Below are positions 25,408 through 33,609 of a stretch of DNA of 64,000 bases, one piece after another. A program made the translations under genes and the position numbers. The notes beneath the pieces were generated by a model. It saw only the letters and a list, made by a program, of their open reading frames with translations, was not told the origin of the DNA and made no database searches. The stretch spans positions 1 through 64,000 of the forward strand of contig JAEWZX010000013.1 of NCBI GenBank assembly GCA_023394965.1, written 5' to 3'. The stretch comes from Pseudomonadota bacterium (GTDB taxonomy: Bacteria > Pseudomonadota > Alphaproteobacteria > Sphingomonadales > Sphingomonadaceae). The first letter of the stretch is position 1. Each line of letters begins with the position of its first letter.

Positions 25408-26793
25408 TCAGGCTGAACGGCGCGCACCGCTCGAACGACGCCGACGATTGCGACCACCGCCGGGCTTCGCCCCCTGCGAGCGACCTTCGCTGCCGCCACC
25501 ATCGCGCTTGGGCGCACCGGCACGGCTGGAATGCTTCTGTTTGGGCTTGGCCTTCTTGGCCGCATCGCCCGTCGGACGCACCTTTGGCCTAGCCAAGCGC
25601 GGCTTCTGCTCCCGCTTGGTCGGGCCGACGCCCTCTACGACCGCACGGAAATTGTCGGGCAGCGGCAGGCGTTCGAACTCGGCATCCGTTTTCTTGCGGA
25701 TATCTTTCAGATAATCGCGCTCGTCCTCGGCACAAAATGCGATGGCGATACCGTCTTTGCCCGCCCGCGCGGTACGGCCGATGCGGTGGACGTACTGTTC
25801 CGGCACGTTTGGCAATTCGTAGTTCAGCACGTGACTGACGCCAGGAATGTCGATCCCGCGCGCCGCGACATCGGTAGCGACCAGGATCGGGGTCTTCGCG
25901 CGCTTGAACTCATCCAGCGCGCGCTCACGCTGCGGCTGGCTCTTGTTGCCATGGATCGCATTTGCCGGAATTCCGACCTGTGACAGCTTCTTCACTATGC
26001 GGTCACAGCCATGCTTGGTACGCGCGAAGATCAGAACACGTTCGAATTTGCCCGGAACCTGGTGACGTTCGGACAGGATCATTTCGAGCAGAGTCTGCTT
26101 CTCATCCTGCTGGACCATGAAGAGATACTGATCGATCCGTTCCGCAGTGGTGCTTTCCGGCGTGACCGAGACCTTCACTGGATTACGGCAGTATTTGCCC
26201 ACCAGTTCCTGGATCTGCTTGGGCATGGTGGCCGAAAAGAACAGCGTCTGGCGGTCTTCGGGCACGAGCTGGCTGATCCGGCGCAGGGCATGGATAAAAC
26301 CGAGGTCGAGCATCTGGTCGGCCTCGTCCAGCACCAGAATTTCGACCCCGTCGAGCTTAAAGGCCTTCTGGTCGATCAAATCGAGCAGGCGTCCGGGCGT
26401 CGCGACGAGGATGTCGGTGCCGCGATGAAGCTTGTTGCGATCCTTGTTGACCGAGGTACCTCCCACGATCGACTGCACCTTGAGACCTGCCAGCGCGCCA
26501 TATTCTTTCGCGTTCTGGGCGATCTGCCCGGCCAGTTCGCGCGTCGGTGCGAGCACCAGCATACGGCAGGATTTAAACGGTGTCTGCCGGTCGGCTTCGC
26601 GCAGCCGATCGATGCTGGGCAGCATGAAGGCTGCGGTCTTGCCGGTACCAGTCTGCGCAATCCCCATAAGGTCGCGCCCTTCAAGGACAGGCGGGATCGC
26701 CTGCGCCTGGATCGGTGTCGGCGTGTTGTAGCCCTTGAGGTCGAGAGCCTGAAGGACGGGCTGAGACAGCCCAAGATCTGAAAACTGTGTCAT
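25408..26793 (-). CDS. DEAD-box RNA helicase (RhlE-like)
   Basis: Encodes 461 residues. All DEAD-box motifs are present: FSDLGLSQPVLQAL and the Q motif TPIQAQAIP, motif I AQTGTGKTA, PTRELA, TPGRLLD, VLDEADQML, SAT, then in the second domain LIFARTKHG, DVAARGIDIPGVSHV and HRIGRTARAGK. The C-terminal 75 residues are basic and Gly/Arg/Lys-rich, as in RhlE-type helicases that act on ribosome assembly and mRNA decay. ATG 26793 gives the usual short N-terminus; a GAGT ribosome site is weak. Confidence 0.92.
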   Translation of the reverse strand: MTQFSDLGLSQPVLQALDLKGYNTPTPIQAQAIPPVLEGRDLMGIAQTGTGKTAAFMLPSIDRLREADRQTPFKSCRMLVLAPTRELAGQIAQNAKEYGALAGLKVQSIVGGTSVNKDRNKLHRGTDILVATPGRLLDLIDQKAFKLDGVEILVLDEADQMLDLGFIHALRRISQLVPEDRQTLFFSATMPKQIQELVGKYCRNPVKVSVTPESTTAERIDQYLFMVQQDEKQTLLEMILSERHQVPGKFERVLIFARTKHGCDRIVKKLSQVGIPANAIHGNKSQPQRERALDEFKRAKTPILVATDVAARGIDIPGVSHVLNYELPNVPEQYVHRIGRTARAGKDGIAIAFCAEDERDYLKDIRKKTDAEFERLPLPDNFRAVVEGVGPTKREQKPRLARPKVRPTGDAAKKAKPKQKHSSRAGAPKRDGGGSEGRSQGAKPGGGRNRRRRSSGARRSA

Positions 26794-27130
26794 GTCTACT
26801 CGCATTCATATGCGGCGCGCAGCCGTAATCGGCGCGCGGTCGCGGGGTTGATGAACCACCCGCGTGAAAAGGGAAGTCTGGGAAATCGAACCGAGGCGCG
26901 GCCGGGGCAATGCATGTTTCCGCATCGCCGCTTCACGCTGGCTAGCGCGCTCCGATAGCTTGGGAGATGGCTGCTGCAGTGCAAAAAGTCAATTCAATTC
27001 GCCGTCGCATTCCCCGAGAACCACATCGATCCGTCGGAATAAGCCAGCTCTGTGCAGCCTCCACTGATAAAACAGATGAGATTGCCGAACCTTCACGACG
27101 GATGCTGTACCGCGGGTTGGCGAGCAGTAT
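26794..27130. other. 337-bp region without a supported gene
   Basis: This is the upstream region of the helicase gene and the downstream region of the SGNH hydrolase gene, both on the minus strand. A long 5' leader would be in keeping with autoregulation seen in some helicase genes. I see no terminator, RNA gene or repeated motif in it. Confidence 0.4.
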
Positions 27131-28003
27131 TTAGCGCTCAGCTTCCTGCTGGACCTGCTCCATCGCGATGCCTTGCAGGATTTCAGCGACTTTGGGTTCG
27201 ATCCCCAATTCGTGAGCAGCCCTCTCTCCGGACCCGAAAGTACGGACGTCGAAACCGGTGATTTGAGCGAACACGACGAGTGCCTCGAGATAGGAGCCCT
27301 CCGCACTGGCATGGTAGTGGTCGTAGCTCCACAGATCGACCTTGCCATAATCGCGGCCGTCATAGGGATTTGTGTCAGCGATTCCCGCCAGCATCGCGCG
27401 GTTCCATGCTTCCCCGACCGGGATTACTCCGTCGATCTCTTTCGTCTGACGATGCACCAGATCGATCAGTCGACGCAGATCGACGGCCATCTGACCCACG
27501 GGTTTGCCGTGCCAGTGCCCGCCCGGCTTGTAAGTCTGGTCGGCCCTGCTCCACGTTGCCATCAAGTATACGCGCGCATCCGGATTGGCCGACGCGAAGA
27601 TTTTGGCGAGTTTGGCCGCGTTCTCGGTCGTATGTGTCGCATCGCCAGGTTTGTCGGGGTTCAGCACCGAAAATTCCTGCATCACCACCACGTCCCAGGC
27701 ACGATCGATCAGATCGCGCTTTTCACGCAGATGGAACCCCAAAGTGCTTCCACCGCGCAATTCATGGCTCACATCCCAATCGAGCTTGGCCTGTTCCGCG
27801 AATTTGGCAAATAGCGCGGGAATACCGCCCACCCCTTCATCATTCAGATCATCCACGCTGTCTGGGCGATACCGCAGCACAGCGGAATTTGCGCCCTGGG
27901 TGAAGCTGTTGCCAATGAAGAGTATGCGCTGTTCTTCCTGCGCAGCGAGAGGCGCCGCCCACAGGGCGATCAAAGCGAGCAGAAAGCGAACCGGATACAT
28001 CAT
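27131..28003 (-). CDS. Secreted SGNH/GDSL-family hydrolase
   Basis: The 290-residue protein has a signal peptide (residues 1-21, cleavage after LAAQ or APLAA) and then the nucleophile block ILFIGNSFTQGANS, where Ser follows GN as in SGNH hydrolases. A later HELRGGSTLGFHL segment gives the Gly block, and the C-terminal DLWSYDHYHAS near residue 235 would supply Asp and His. Such enzymes hydrolyse acyl, acetyl or sugar esters in the periplasm; the substrate is unknown. ATG 28003 overlaps the stop of pgi by four bases. Confidence 0.78.
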   Translation of the reverse strand: MMYPVRFLLALIALWAAPLAAQEEQRILFIGNSFTQGANSAVLRYRPDSVDDLNDEGVGGIPALFAKFAEQAKLDWDVSHELRGGSTLGFHLREKRDLIDRAWDVVVMQEFSVLNPDKPGDATHTTENAAKLAKIFASANPDARVYLMATWSRADQTYKPGGHWHGKPVGQMAVDLRRLIDLVHRQTKEIDGVIPVGEAWNRAMLAGIADTNPYDGRDYGKVDLWSYDHYHASAEGSYLEALVVFAQITGFDVRTFGSGERAAHELGIEPKVAEILQGIAMEQVQQEAER

Positions 28004-29553
28004 TGTGATATTCCCGCTGCCTTCAGCAGCGTTTCCGTGCTTGCGTCGAATTCCTCGCCGCCCTGTTCGATCGCCTTGGCCATCTGCTTGCCCAGTTCGA
28101 CACCGAACTGATCGAAAGGATTGATCCCCATCAGCACGGCGTTGGCAAAGGTGCGATGTTCGTGGAAAGCGATCAACGCGCCAAGGGTAGCCGCATCGAG
28201 ATCATCGCACAGTATCGTAGCGCTGGGCCGATCGCCCGGATAATTTCGCGCCGGATCTTCGCCCTTTTTGCCAGCCATCAACGCCGCCCCTTGAGCGAAA
28301 CAGTTCATCAGCAGAATGCGGTGATGCGCGGGGTCGAGATCGTCTCCTGGCGCGATACTGGCAATGAAATCGACCGGCACCAGATGCGTGCCCTGGTGGA
28401 GCAATTGGAACACGGCATGTTGCGCATCCGTGCCCACCCCGCCCCAGGTGATCGGCGCGGTCGGCCCGTCGACCGGCTGCATATCGGCGGTGACCCGCTT
28501 GCCGTTCGATTCCATTTCAAGCTGCTGAAGATAATCGGGAAACAGCCCCAACCGCTCGTCATAGGCAAAAACGGCACGGGTCTGGCAGCCCCGCACCCTA
28601 GTGTAATAAAGATCAGCAAAGGCCGCCCGCAGGACCAGATTATCTGCAATTTCCGTGTCGCGGAAATGCTCGTCCACCGCTTTTGCCCCTGCAAGAAAAG
28701 CGCGAAAATCCTCCATCCCCACAGCCATTGCGATTGGAAAACCGATCGACGACCAGATCGAATAGCGCCCGCCAACGCTTTCCTGAAACGGCAGGATGCG
28801 CGTTTCGTCGACGCCCCATTCGACCGCGCCGTCGGGATTGGCGGTCAGCGCGATCACGCGCCCGCCCGGATCGGTCACACCATTGTCGCGCAGCCACTTC
28901 AGCGCGCTTTCGGCATTGGTCATGGTCTCAATCGTGGTGAAGGTCTTGCTAGCGACGGCAATCAGCGTCTTGGCCGGGTCACAGGCCGCGAACGCCTGTT
29001 CCAGCGCAACCCCGTCGATGTTGGAGACGACATGGACGTCGCAATAGGACAGGTCTCGGCCCAGTGCATCGACACCGAGCGCCGGCCCCAACGCGCTGCC
29101 ACCGATACCGATATGGATCAGGTGTTCGATCTCGCCCAGCGCGCCTTGGTGGATCGCCTCCACCAGCATACCCATCCGGTCGATCAGCGCCATTGCCTCT
29201 TCAACCTTGGCAGCATCGCCAGTGCCCCGCAACGTTGCGTGATCGGCAGCGCGCCCTTCGGTCGGATTGACTACCTCGCCATCAAACAGCTTTGCGCGCA
29301 TTCCAGCGAAGTTCATTGTCTCCGCAAGATCTTCGAATGCAGCAATAACCGCGCGGTCGAGATGAGTCTTGGACCAGTCCAGCAGTATCCCGCCTTCGGG
29401 AAGCTCTATCCGTCCCGACAGCATGGCCACGCGCTGATCGCCGCCTGGTTCGTCCGAACCTTCGCCCCCGTCACGCTGCGCACTGAAGAGTTCGCCCAAT
29501 GTGGGACGGGGCAGACTTTCAAGACGGGACCAGAGCTGGGCTGCAGTAGTCAT
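28000..29553 (-). CDS. pgi: Glucose-6-phosphate isomerase
   Basis: Encodes 517 residues. It interconverts glucose 6-phosphate and fructose 6-phosphate. Key segments are IHIGIGGSALGPALGVDALG, ASKTFTTIETMTNA, VGGRYSIWSSIGFPIAM (PGI signature 1) and LLMNCFAQGAALMAGK, and the C-terminal GINPFDQFGVELGKQMA contains the catalytic Lys region (signature 2). The ATG at 29553 matches the family; the open frame runs 23 codons further toward the divergent lepB, with no support. Confidence 0.95.
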   Translation of the reverse strand: MTTAAQLWSRLESLPRPTLGELFSAQRDGGEGSDEPGGDQRVAMLSGRIELPEGGILLDWSKTHLDRAVIAAFEDLAETMNFAGMRAKLFDGEVVNPTEGRAADHATLRGTGDAAKVEEAMALIDRMGMLVEAIHQGALGEIEHLIHIGIGGSALGPALGVDALGRDLSYCDVHVVSNIDGVALEQAFAACDPAKTLIAVASKTFTTIETMTNAESALKWLRDNGVTDPGGRVIALTANPDGAVEWGVDETRILPFQESVGGRYSIWSSIGFPIAMAVGMEDFRAFLAGAKAVDEHFRDTEIADNLVLRAAFADLYYTRVRGCQTRAVFAYDERLGLFPDYLQQLEMESNGKRVTADMQPVDGPTAPITWGGVGTDAQHAVFQLLHQGTHLVPVDFIASIAPGDDLDPAHHRILLMNCFAQGAALMAGKKGEDPARNYPGDRPSATILCDDLDAATLGALIAFHEHRTFANAVLMGINPFDQFGVELGKQMAKAIEQGGEEFDASTETLLKAAGISQ

Positions 29554-29622
29554 GACAGGCAAAAATCCTTTAATGGCTGCGCTCCTGCGACTAGGGACTT
29601 CGGCAATGAATGAGAACCCCAC

Positions 29623-30519
29623 ATGACCGATCGTACACTGGATACGAATGCATCCCCCGCTGACGCCGCAGATCCCGAAAAGAAGGAAACGCTCGGCAGT
29701 TTCTTGTGGTTTGTTGCCAAGCTGGTGATCGCGGTTCTGATCTTCCGCAGCTTTATCTTCTCGCCCTTCACCATCCCATCCGAATCGATGCTGCCCGGCC
29801 TACGCAACGGCGATTACCTGGTGGCGGCAAAATGGCCTTACGGCTTCTCCAGATACTCGCTTCCAGCCGATGTTCCGCTTTTCGAAGGTCGCATATTTGC
29901 CAAGCTGCCCGAGCGTGGAGACGTTGCGATTTTCAAGCATCCAGTCACCGGCGTGGACTATGTAAAGCGTGTGATCGGCCTGCCAGGAGACACAGTGGCG
30001 GTGCGAAACGGTGTCGTAATTCTCAACGGGGAAGCCCTGCCCAAGGAAGAGGCCGGTTATGCCGACATACCCATGAGCGAGAACACCAGCTGCCGCAGCG
30101 ACGGTGGTGTAGTGATCGAGGGCACACTTTGCCGCTACCGCCAGTTTCGTGAGACCTTGCCGTCCGGCAAAAGCTACCTGACCATCGATTTCGGTGATGT
30201 CGGTCCGCGGTTCCTGACCGATGCCGCCGGCGGCATTACGAGAGATCAAAACGGTAACCCTATCCGTATCGATCCCGACAACACCGAGCCTGTAATCGTT
30301 CCGGAGGGACAATTGTTCATGATGGGCGACAATCGCGATAATTCGCTCGACAGCCGTTTTCCCGCTGTGCCCGATGGCGGCGTCGGTTTCGTCGATGCAA
30401 ACCTGCTGGTGGGCAGGGCAAGCCGGGTGCTGTGGTCCACCGATGGTAGCGCCGAATGGCTTTTGCCGTGGACGTGGTTCACAGCCGCGCGCTGGAACCG
30501 GATCGGGAGCGACATATGA
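29623..30519 (+). CDS. lepB: Signal peptidase I
   Basis: The 298-residue inner-membrane serine protease removes signal peptides from exported proteins. One transmembrane helix (about residues 26-47) precedes the catalytic box FTIPSESMLPGL with nucleophile Ser55, then YVKRVIGLPGD with the general-base Lys near 114, and GDNRDNSLDSR near 240. It is the first gene of an operon; its stop overlaps the rnc start by four bases. The lepB-rnc-era order is widespread in proteobacteria and couples export, RNA processing and ribosome assembly. Confidence 0.95.
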   Translation: MTDRTLDTNASPADAADPEKKETLGSFLWFVAKLVIAVLIFRSFIFSPFTIPSESMLPGLRNGDYLVAAKWPYGFSRYSLPADVPLFEGRIFAKLPERGDVAIFKHPVTGVDYVKRVIGLPGDTVAVRNGVVILNGEALPKEEAGYADIPMSENTSCRSDGGVVIEGTLCRYRQFRETLPSGKSYLTIDFGDVGPRFLTDAAGGITRDQNGNPIRIDPDNTEPVIVPEGQLFMMGDNRDNSLDSRFPAVPDGGVGFVDANLLVGRASRVLWSTDGSAEWLLPWTWFTAARWNRIGSDI

Positions 30520-31187
30520 CTCCGCTTCAGCCTGAAACGCTTCAATGGCTCGCCAAAACGGGCTTCACGGTGAAAGACGAATCAATGTGGGTGGCAGCCC
30601 TCACGCACGGCAGCACCGGTGAAAAACAGAATTACGAGCGGCTGGAATTTCTCGGCGATCGTGTACTCGGGCTGTCGATCGCGGATTGGCTGTATGCGAA
30701 GAGCGATGCGCCAGAAGGAAAACTGGCCCAGCGGCTCAATGTCATCGTCAGCCGAGAAATGTGCGCCACGATCGCGCGCGGAATAGGTCTCGCGCCGCAT
30801 ATCCGCATTTCGAAACAGGCCAGCAGCGACGGTGGTCGGGACAGTGACAACATCCTCGGCGATGTGATGGAAGCGCTTTTGGGCGCAGAGTTCATCGACA
30901 ATGGTTTTGTCGAGGCGCGCGATCTTGTTCATCTGCTTTGGCGGCCAGCAATGGAGAGCGGCGCAGGCAAAACCAAGCACCCGAAAAGCGCGCTGCAGGA
31001 ATGGGCCGCAGGCAATCAGCGCCGCCCGCCGGAATATGAGCTGGTGGACCGCTCGGGACCGGACCATGCCGCCACCTTCACCGTGCGGGTCAAGGTCCAT
31101 AAGGTCGGCGAAGCCGAAGGCACAGCGGGAAGCAAACAGGAAGCCGAAAAACAAGCGGCAAGGGAATTCATGGAGAAGTTCGGGTGA
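30516..31187 (+). CDS. rnc: Ribonuclease III
   Basis: Encodes 223 residues. The endonuclease domain has the signature NYERLEFLGDRVLGL (about residues 36-50) and the second acidic cluster GDVMEALLGAEFID (about 110-123), which together bind two magnesium ions. The C-terminal 70 residues are a double-stranded RNA-binding domain ending GSKQEAEKQAAREFMEKFG. It cuts double-stranded RNA, including rRNA precursors. ATG 30516 overlaps lepB in ATGA; era follows after seven bases. Confidence 0.95.
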   Translation: MTPLQPETLQWLAKTGFTVKDESMWVAALTHGSTGEKQNYERLEFLGDRVLGLSIADWLYAKSDAPEGKLAQRLNVIVSREMCATIARGIGLAPHIRISKQASSDGGRDSDNILGDVMEALLGAEFIDNGFVEARDLVHLLWRPAMESGAGKTKHPKSALQEWAAGNQRRPPEYELVDRSGPDHAATFTVRVKVHKVGEAEGTAGSKQEAEKQAAREFMEKFG

Positions 31188-31194
31188 CCCTTCA

Positions 31195-32091
31195 ATGACA
31201 GATACCAAATGCGGTGTGGTCGCCGTCCTCGGTGCCCCCAATGCGGGCAAGAGCACGCTGGTCAACCAACTCGTCGGCCAGAAGGTCGCAATTACGAGCG
31301 CGAAGGCGCAAACGACGCGTACGCGCATGATGGGTATCGCGCTGGACGGCGATACGCAGATGATCCTGGTCGATACGCCGGGTATTTTCGCGCCCAAGCG
31401 CCGGCTCGATCGCGCAATGGTCAGTGCAGCGTGGGAAGGCGCAGAAGCCGCCGACGCTGTGCTGCTGCTGGTCGATCCGGTAAAGCAGCGCCGACATGAA
31501 CTGGAGCCGCTGCTGGAACAGGTGGCCGCACGCCCCGAACGCAAGATCCTCGTGCTGAACAAGGTCGATGTCGCCAAGAAAGAGCCGTTGCTCGCCCTCG
31601 CGCAGGAACTGAGTGCCAAAGTCGATTTCGCGGATATCTATTTCATTTCTGCTCTTACCGGCGATGGGGTTCCGGAAATGAAGCAGGCCCTGGCAGGGAT
31701 GATGCCTGAAGGGCCGTGGATGTATCCCGAAGACCAGGTGAGCGACGCCAGCGAACGGCTACTGGCCACCGAAATCACACGCGAGCAACTGTATCGCCAG
31801 CTGCACGAGGAACTGCCCTATGACAGTGCGGTGCGCCCCGAAAAGTACATCGAACGGCCCGACGGCAGTGTGGAGATACACCAGCAGATAGTCGTGATGC
31901 GCGATAACCAGCGCGCTATCGTGCTCGGCAAGGGCGGCAGCCGGATCAAGGCGATCGGCGAAGCGGCGCGCAAGGAACTTGCGGAATTACTGGGTCAAAA
32001 GGTCCACCTCTTCCTTCACGTCAAGACCGACGAGCGCTGGAGCGAAGACAAGGAAATGTTCGAAGAAATGGGATTGGATTGGGTGAGATGA
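31195..32091 (+). CDS. era: GTPase Era
   Basis: The 298-residue protein binds 16S rRNA and helps 30S maturation. GTPase motifs are G1 GAPNAGKST (about residues 13-21), G2 around TTRTRMMG, G3 DTPG, G4 NKVD, and the C-terminal KH domain has VVMRDNQRAIVLGKGGSRIK. ATG 31195 follows the rnc stop by seven bases; the frame is open upstream inside rnc but without a start of the right kind. The stop overlaps the next gene by four bases. Confidence 0.96.
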   Translation: MTDTKCGVVAVLGAPNAGKSTLVNQLVGQKVAITSAKAQTTRTRMMGIALDGDTQMILVDTPGIFAPKRRLDRAMVSAAWEGAEAADAVLLLVDPVKQRRHELEPLLEQVAARPERKILVLNKVDVAKKEPLLALAQELSAKVDFADIYFISALTGDGVPEMKQALAGMMPEGPWMYPEDQVSDASERLLATEITREQLYRQLHEELPYDSAVRPEKYIERPDGSVEIHQQIVVMRDNQRAIVLGKGGSRIKAIGEAARKELAELLGQKVHLFLHVKTDERWSEDKEMFEEMGLDWVR

Positions 32092-32549
32092 CGCATCCCA
32101 GCGTCGCGAATCTGTGGCAGAAATTTCGGCTCCAGAACCCCGACGTGGCCGAGGATCCGCCATTCGCGTTCTATTTCTGCGACCGCCAGGAAGATGCCGA
32201 TACTTGCGCGGAACTGGTCGTTAAAGGCCAGAAGCAGGCCACTGCCTCATCGCTGGTGGAACTGGACCTCAGCGGCGAAAAAGTTTCCCAACCAGGCGAT
32301 TACTTCGTCATTACCGACTTTGCCGGTCGGGCGCGGGCAATCATCCGCATGACATCGGTCGACATTGTACGGTTCGGTGATATCGATGCCAAGTTCGCCT
32401 GGGATGAAGGCGAAGGAGATCGTACGCTTGAATGGTGGCGCGAAGTCCATCGTGACTATTATCGGCGCGTGCTGGAGGGCTCCGACGTGATCGTTGACGA
32501 CGATCTTATGATCGCATGTGAACGGTTTACCACCGTTTTTGTCGCCTAA
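32088..32549 (+). CDS. ASCH domain protein
   Basis: A 153-residue protein with an ASCH (PUA-like) fold: FYFCDRQEDADTCAELVVKG, KQATASSLVEL, SQPGDYFVITDFAGRARAII, and the terminal EWWREVHRDYYRR. ASCH proteins bind RNA or modified nucleosides, and some hydrolyse N4-acetylcytidine or act as RNases; which applies is not shown. It overlaps era by four bases and closes the lepB-rnc-era operon, so an RNA-related role would fit. Confidence 0.85.
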   Translation: MTHPSVANLWQKFRLQNPDVAEDPPFAFYFCDRQEDADTCAELVVKGQKQATASSLVELDLSGEKVSQPGDYFVITDFAGRARAIIRMTSVDIVRFGDIDAKFAWDEGEGDRTLEWWREVHRDYYRRVLEGSDVIVDDDLMIACERFTTVFVA

Positions 32550-32601
32550 GAAAGTCGCCTTAGAAACCGCGTCAGTTTCCCGACCGCTGACTGCGAGCTC
32601 T

Positions 32602-32733
32602 CTACCGCTTCTTCGTGATTCAGATCCTGTTGGTCGATTCCTCGCTGCCACCTGACGCCTTGGCGATCTCCTTGAGGCCTTTACCCTTGGCCGTGAGAGT
32701 GCGGAGCTGGCCCGCCACCTCTCCCGTCCACGT
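32602..32733 (-). pseudogene. Decayed second copy of the 60-aa HTH gene at 33427-33609
   Basis: Read on the minus strand, the sequence gives TWTGEVAGQLRTLTAKGKG, then LKEIAKASGGSEESTNRI and a stop at 32620-32622, then ITKKR and a second stop at 32602. The intact paralogue reads WTGEEAGQLRTLASKGKGLK and ends KIGIAKKR. Relative to it this copy lacks about 18 bases, has TGA in place of a Gly codon, and has no start or first 12 codons. The preceding gene on the same strand now ends inside it in another frame. Confidence 0.8.
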
Positions 32734-33346
32734 ATGGGCCGGGTTCGAAAACGATATCAAAGTTTCGCACGTATGGCACGGCACCCCCATTGGCACCGAT
32801 CCTTACATCGAAGCTTTTCGCACTCGCATGATTACAAGCGACCTCGCGAAACGCTTCCGGCACATCCTTCGATCCATCGCAGCGTAAAACTTCGCCTCCC
32901 GTTCCGATTTCGAGATTCAACGGCACTCGTGTCTCTGGCGTCTCTCTGAAGCTTTCGGGCAGGCTACCGACGGTCAGCACAATGCCATCCTGCTGCAAAT
33001 CTCCCAATCGGGATGCCAGATCGGACTTTCCATCTTCGTCCACGACGACGATCATCAATCCTAAGCCGTAACTCTCCTCGTCGTCGAAGTTCTTGGCAGG
33101 GACAACCTGGCGACCAATGAGCACCTTGCACATCTCGTCAGCCACGTCCTGCAGAGGTACGAAGCGCCTCACTTTGCAAGTCAGAACTCTGCCTGTCGGA
33201 TCAGCGAACACCTCCAACTCGGCGGCCGTCCAATTATGCTGTCGACTTACCCAAGCTGGCAGCTTTTCGTTGACCTCCATTGCAACATGAACATCGGCCG
33301 AAGGGGTGGTGAACACAGCGGCAGCAGCTAAAATGGAAAGAAACAC
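32681..33346 (-). CDS. Secreted protein with two TonB-C-like repeats
   Basis: 221 residues from GTG 33346 with GGAG nine bases upstream. A short signal peptide (to about residue 18, TPSADVHVA) precedes two similar halves, each with Gly-x-Val-Leu-x-Cys, then a Cys near the helix end: DPTGRVLTCKVRRFVPLQDV (about 51-70) and TGGEVLRCDGSKDVPEAFRE (about 145-164). The pattern recalls the C-terminal domain of TonB and related sphingomonad periplasmic proteins. The last 18 residues (PYVDGRGGGPAPHSHGQG) are read out of frame from the decayed HTH copy, so the original C-terminus was replaced. No function known. Confidence 0.7.
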   Translation of the reverse strand: MFLSILAAAAVFTTPSADVHVAMEVNEKLPAWVSRQHNWTAAELEVFADPTGRVLTCKVRRFVPLQDVADEMCKVLIGRQVVPAKNFDDEESYGLGLMIVVVDEDGKSDLASRLGDLQQDGIVLTVGSLPESFRETPETRVPLNLEIGTGGEVLRCDGSKDVPEAFREVACNHASAKSFDVRIGANGGAVPYVRNFDIVFEPGPYVDGRGGGPAPHSHGQG

Positions 33347-33426
33347 AGGTCGGCTCCGAGAGAAGACGAATTTTTCCGGAGGCTACTGACCTTCAGTTCG
33401 CCCGGCTAGTCGCATCGTTAAGACTT

Positions 33427-33609
33427 CTACCGTTTCTTCGCGATGCCGATCTTGTTCTTCTTGGCGAAGTCCTTGGTCGATTCCTCACTGCGGCCCAACG
33501 CCTTGGCGATCTCCTTGAGGCCCTTGCCCTTGGACGCCAGGGTGCGAAGCTGGCCCGCCTCCTCTCCCGTCCATGGCTGCTTGTGTCGTTCAAAGCGCTC
33601 CTTTGCCAT
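33427..33609 (-). CDS. Small SANT/Myb-like HTH protein coupled to topA
   Basis: A 60-residue basic protein consisting of one helix-turn-helix unit: KQPWTGEEAGQLRTLASKGK followed by LKEIAKALGRSEESTKDFAKK. The WTxEE start and spacing recall SANT/Myb or GcrA-like DNA-binding modules. Its ATG shares one base with the topA stop (TGATG), so it is translationally coupled to topoisomerase I. An accessory nucleoid or topology role is a guess based on this linkage. A decayed copy lies about 0.7 kb downstream at 32602-32733. Confidence 0.75.
   Translation of the reverse strand: MAKERFERHKQPWTGEEAGQLRTLASKGKGLKEIAKALGRSEESTKDFAKKNKIGIAKKR

Noticed and set aside
26989..27363. A 124-codon minus-strand frame upstream of the SGNH hydrolase stop.
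   Set aside because: Two thirds of it overlap the hydrolase gene in another frame and it is Ser/Thr/Arg-rich shadow sequence.
28156..29613. A 485-codon frame opposite pgi.
   Set aside because: Antisense shadow of glucose-6-phosphate isomerase.
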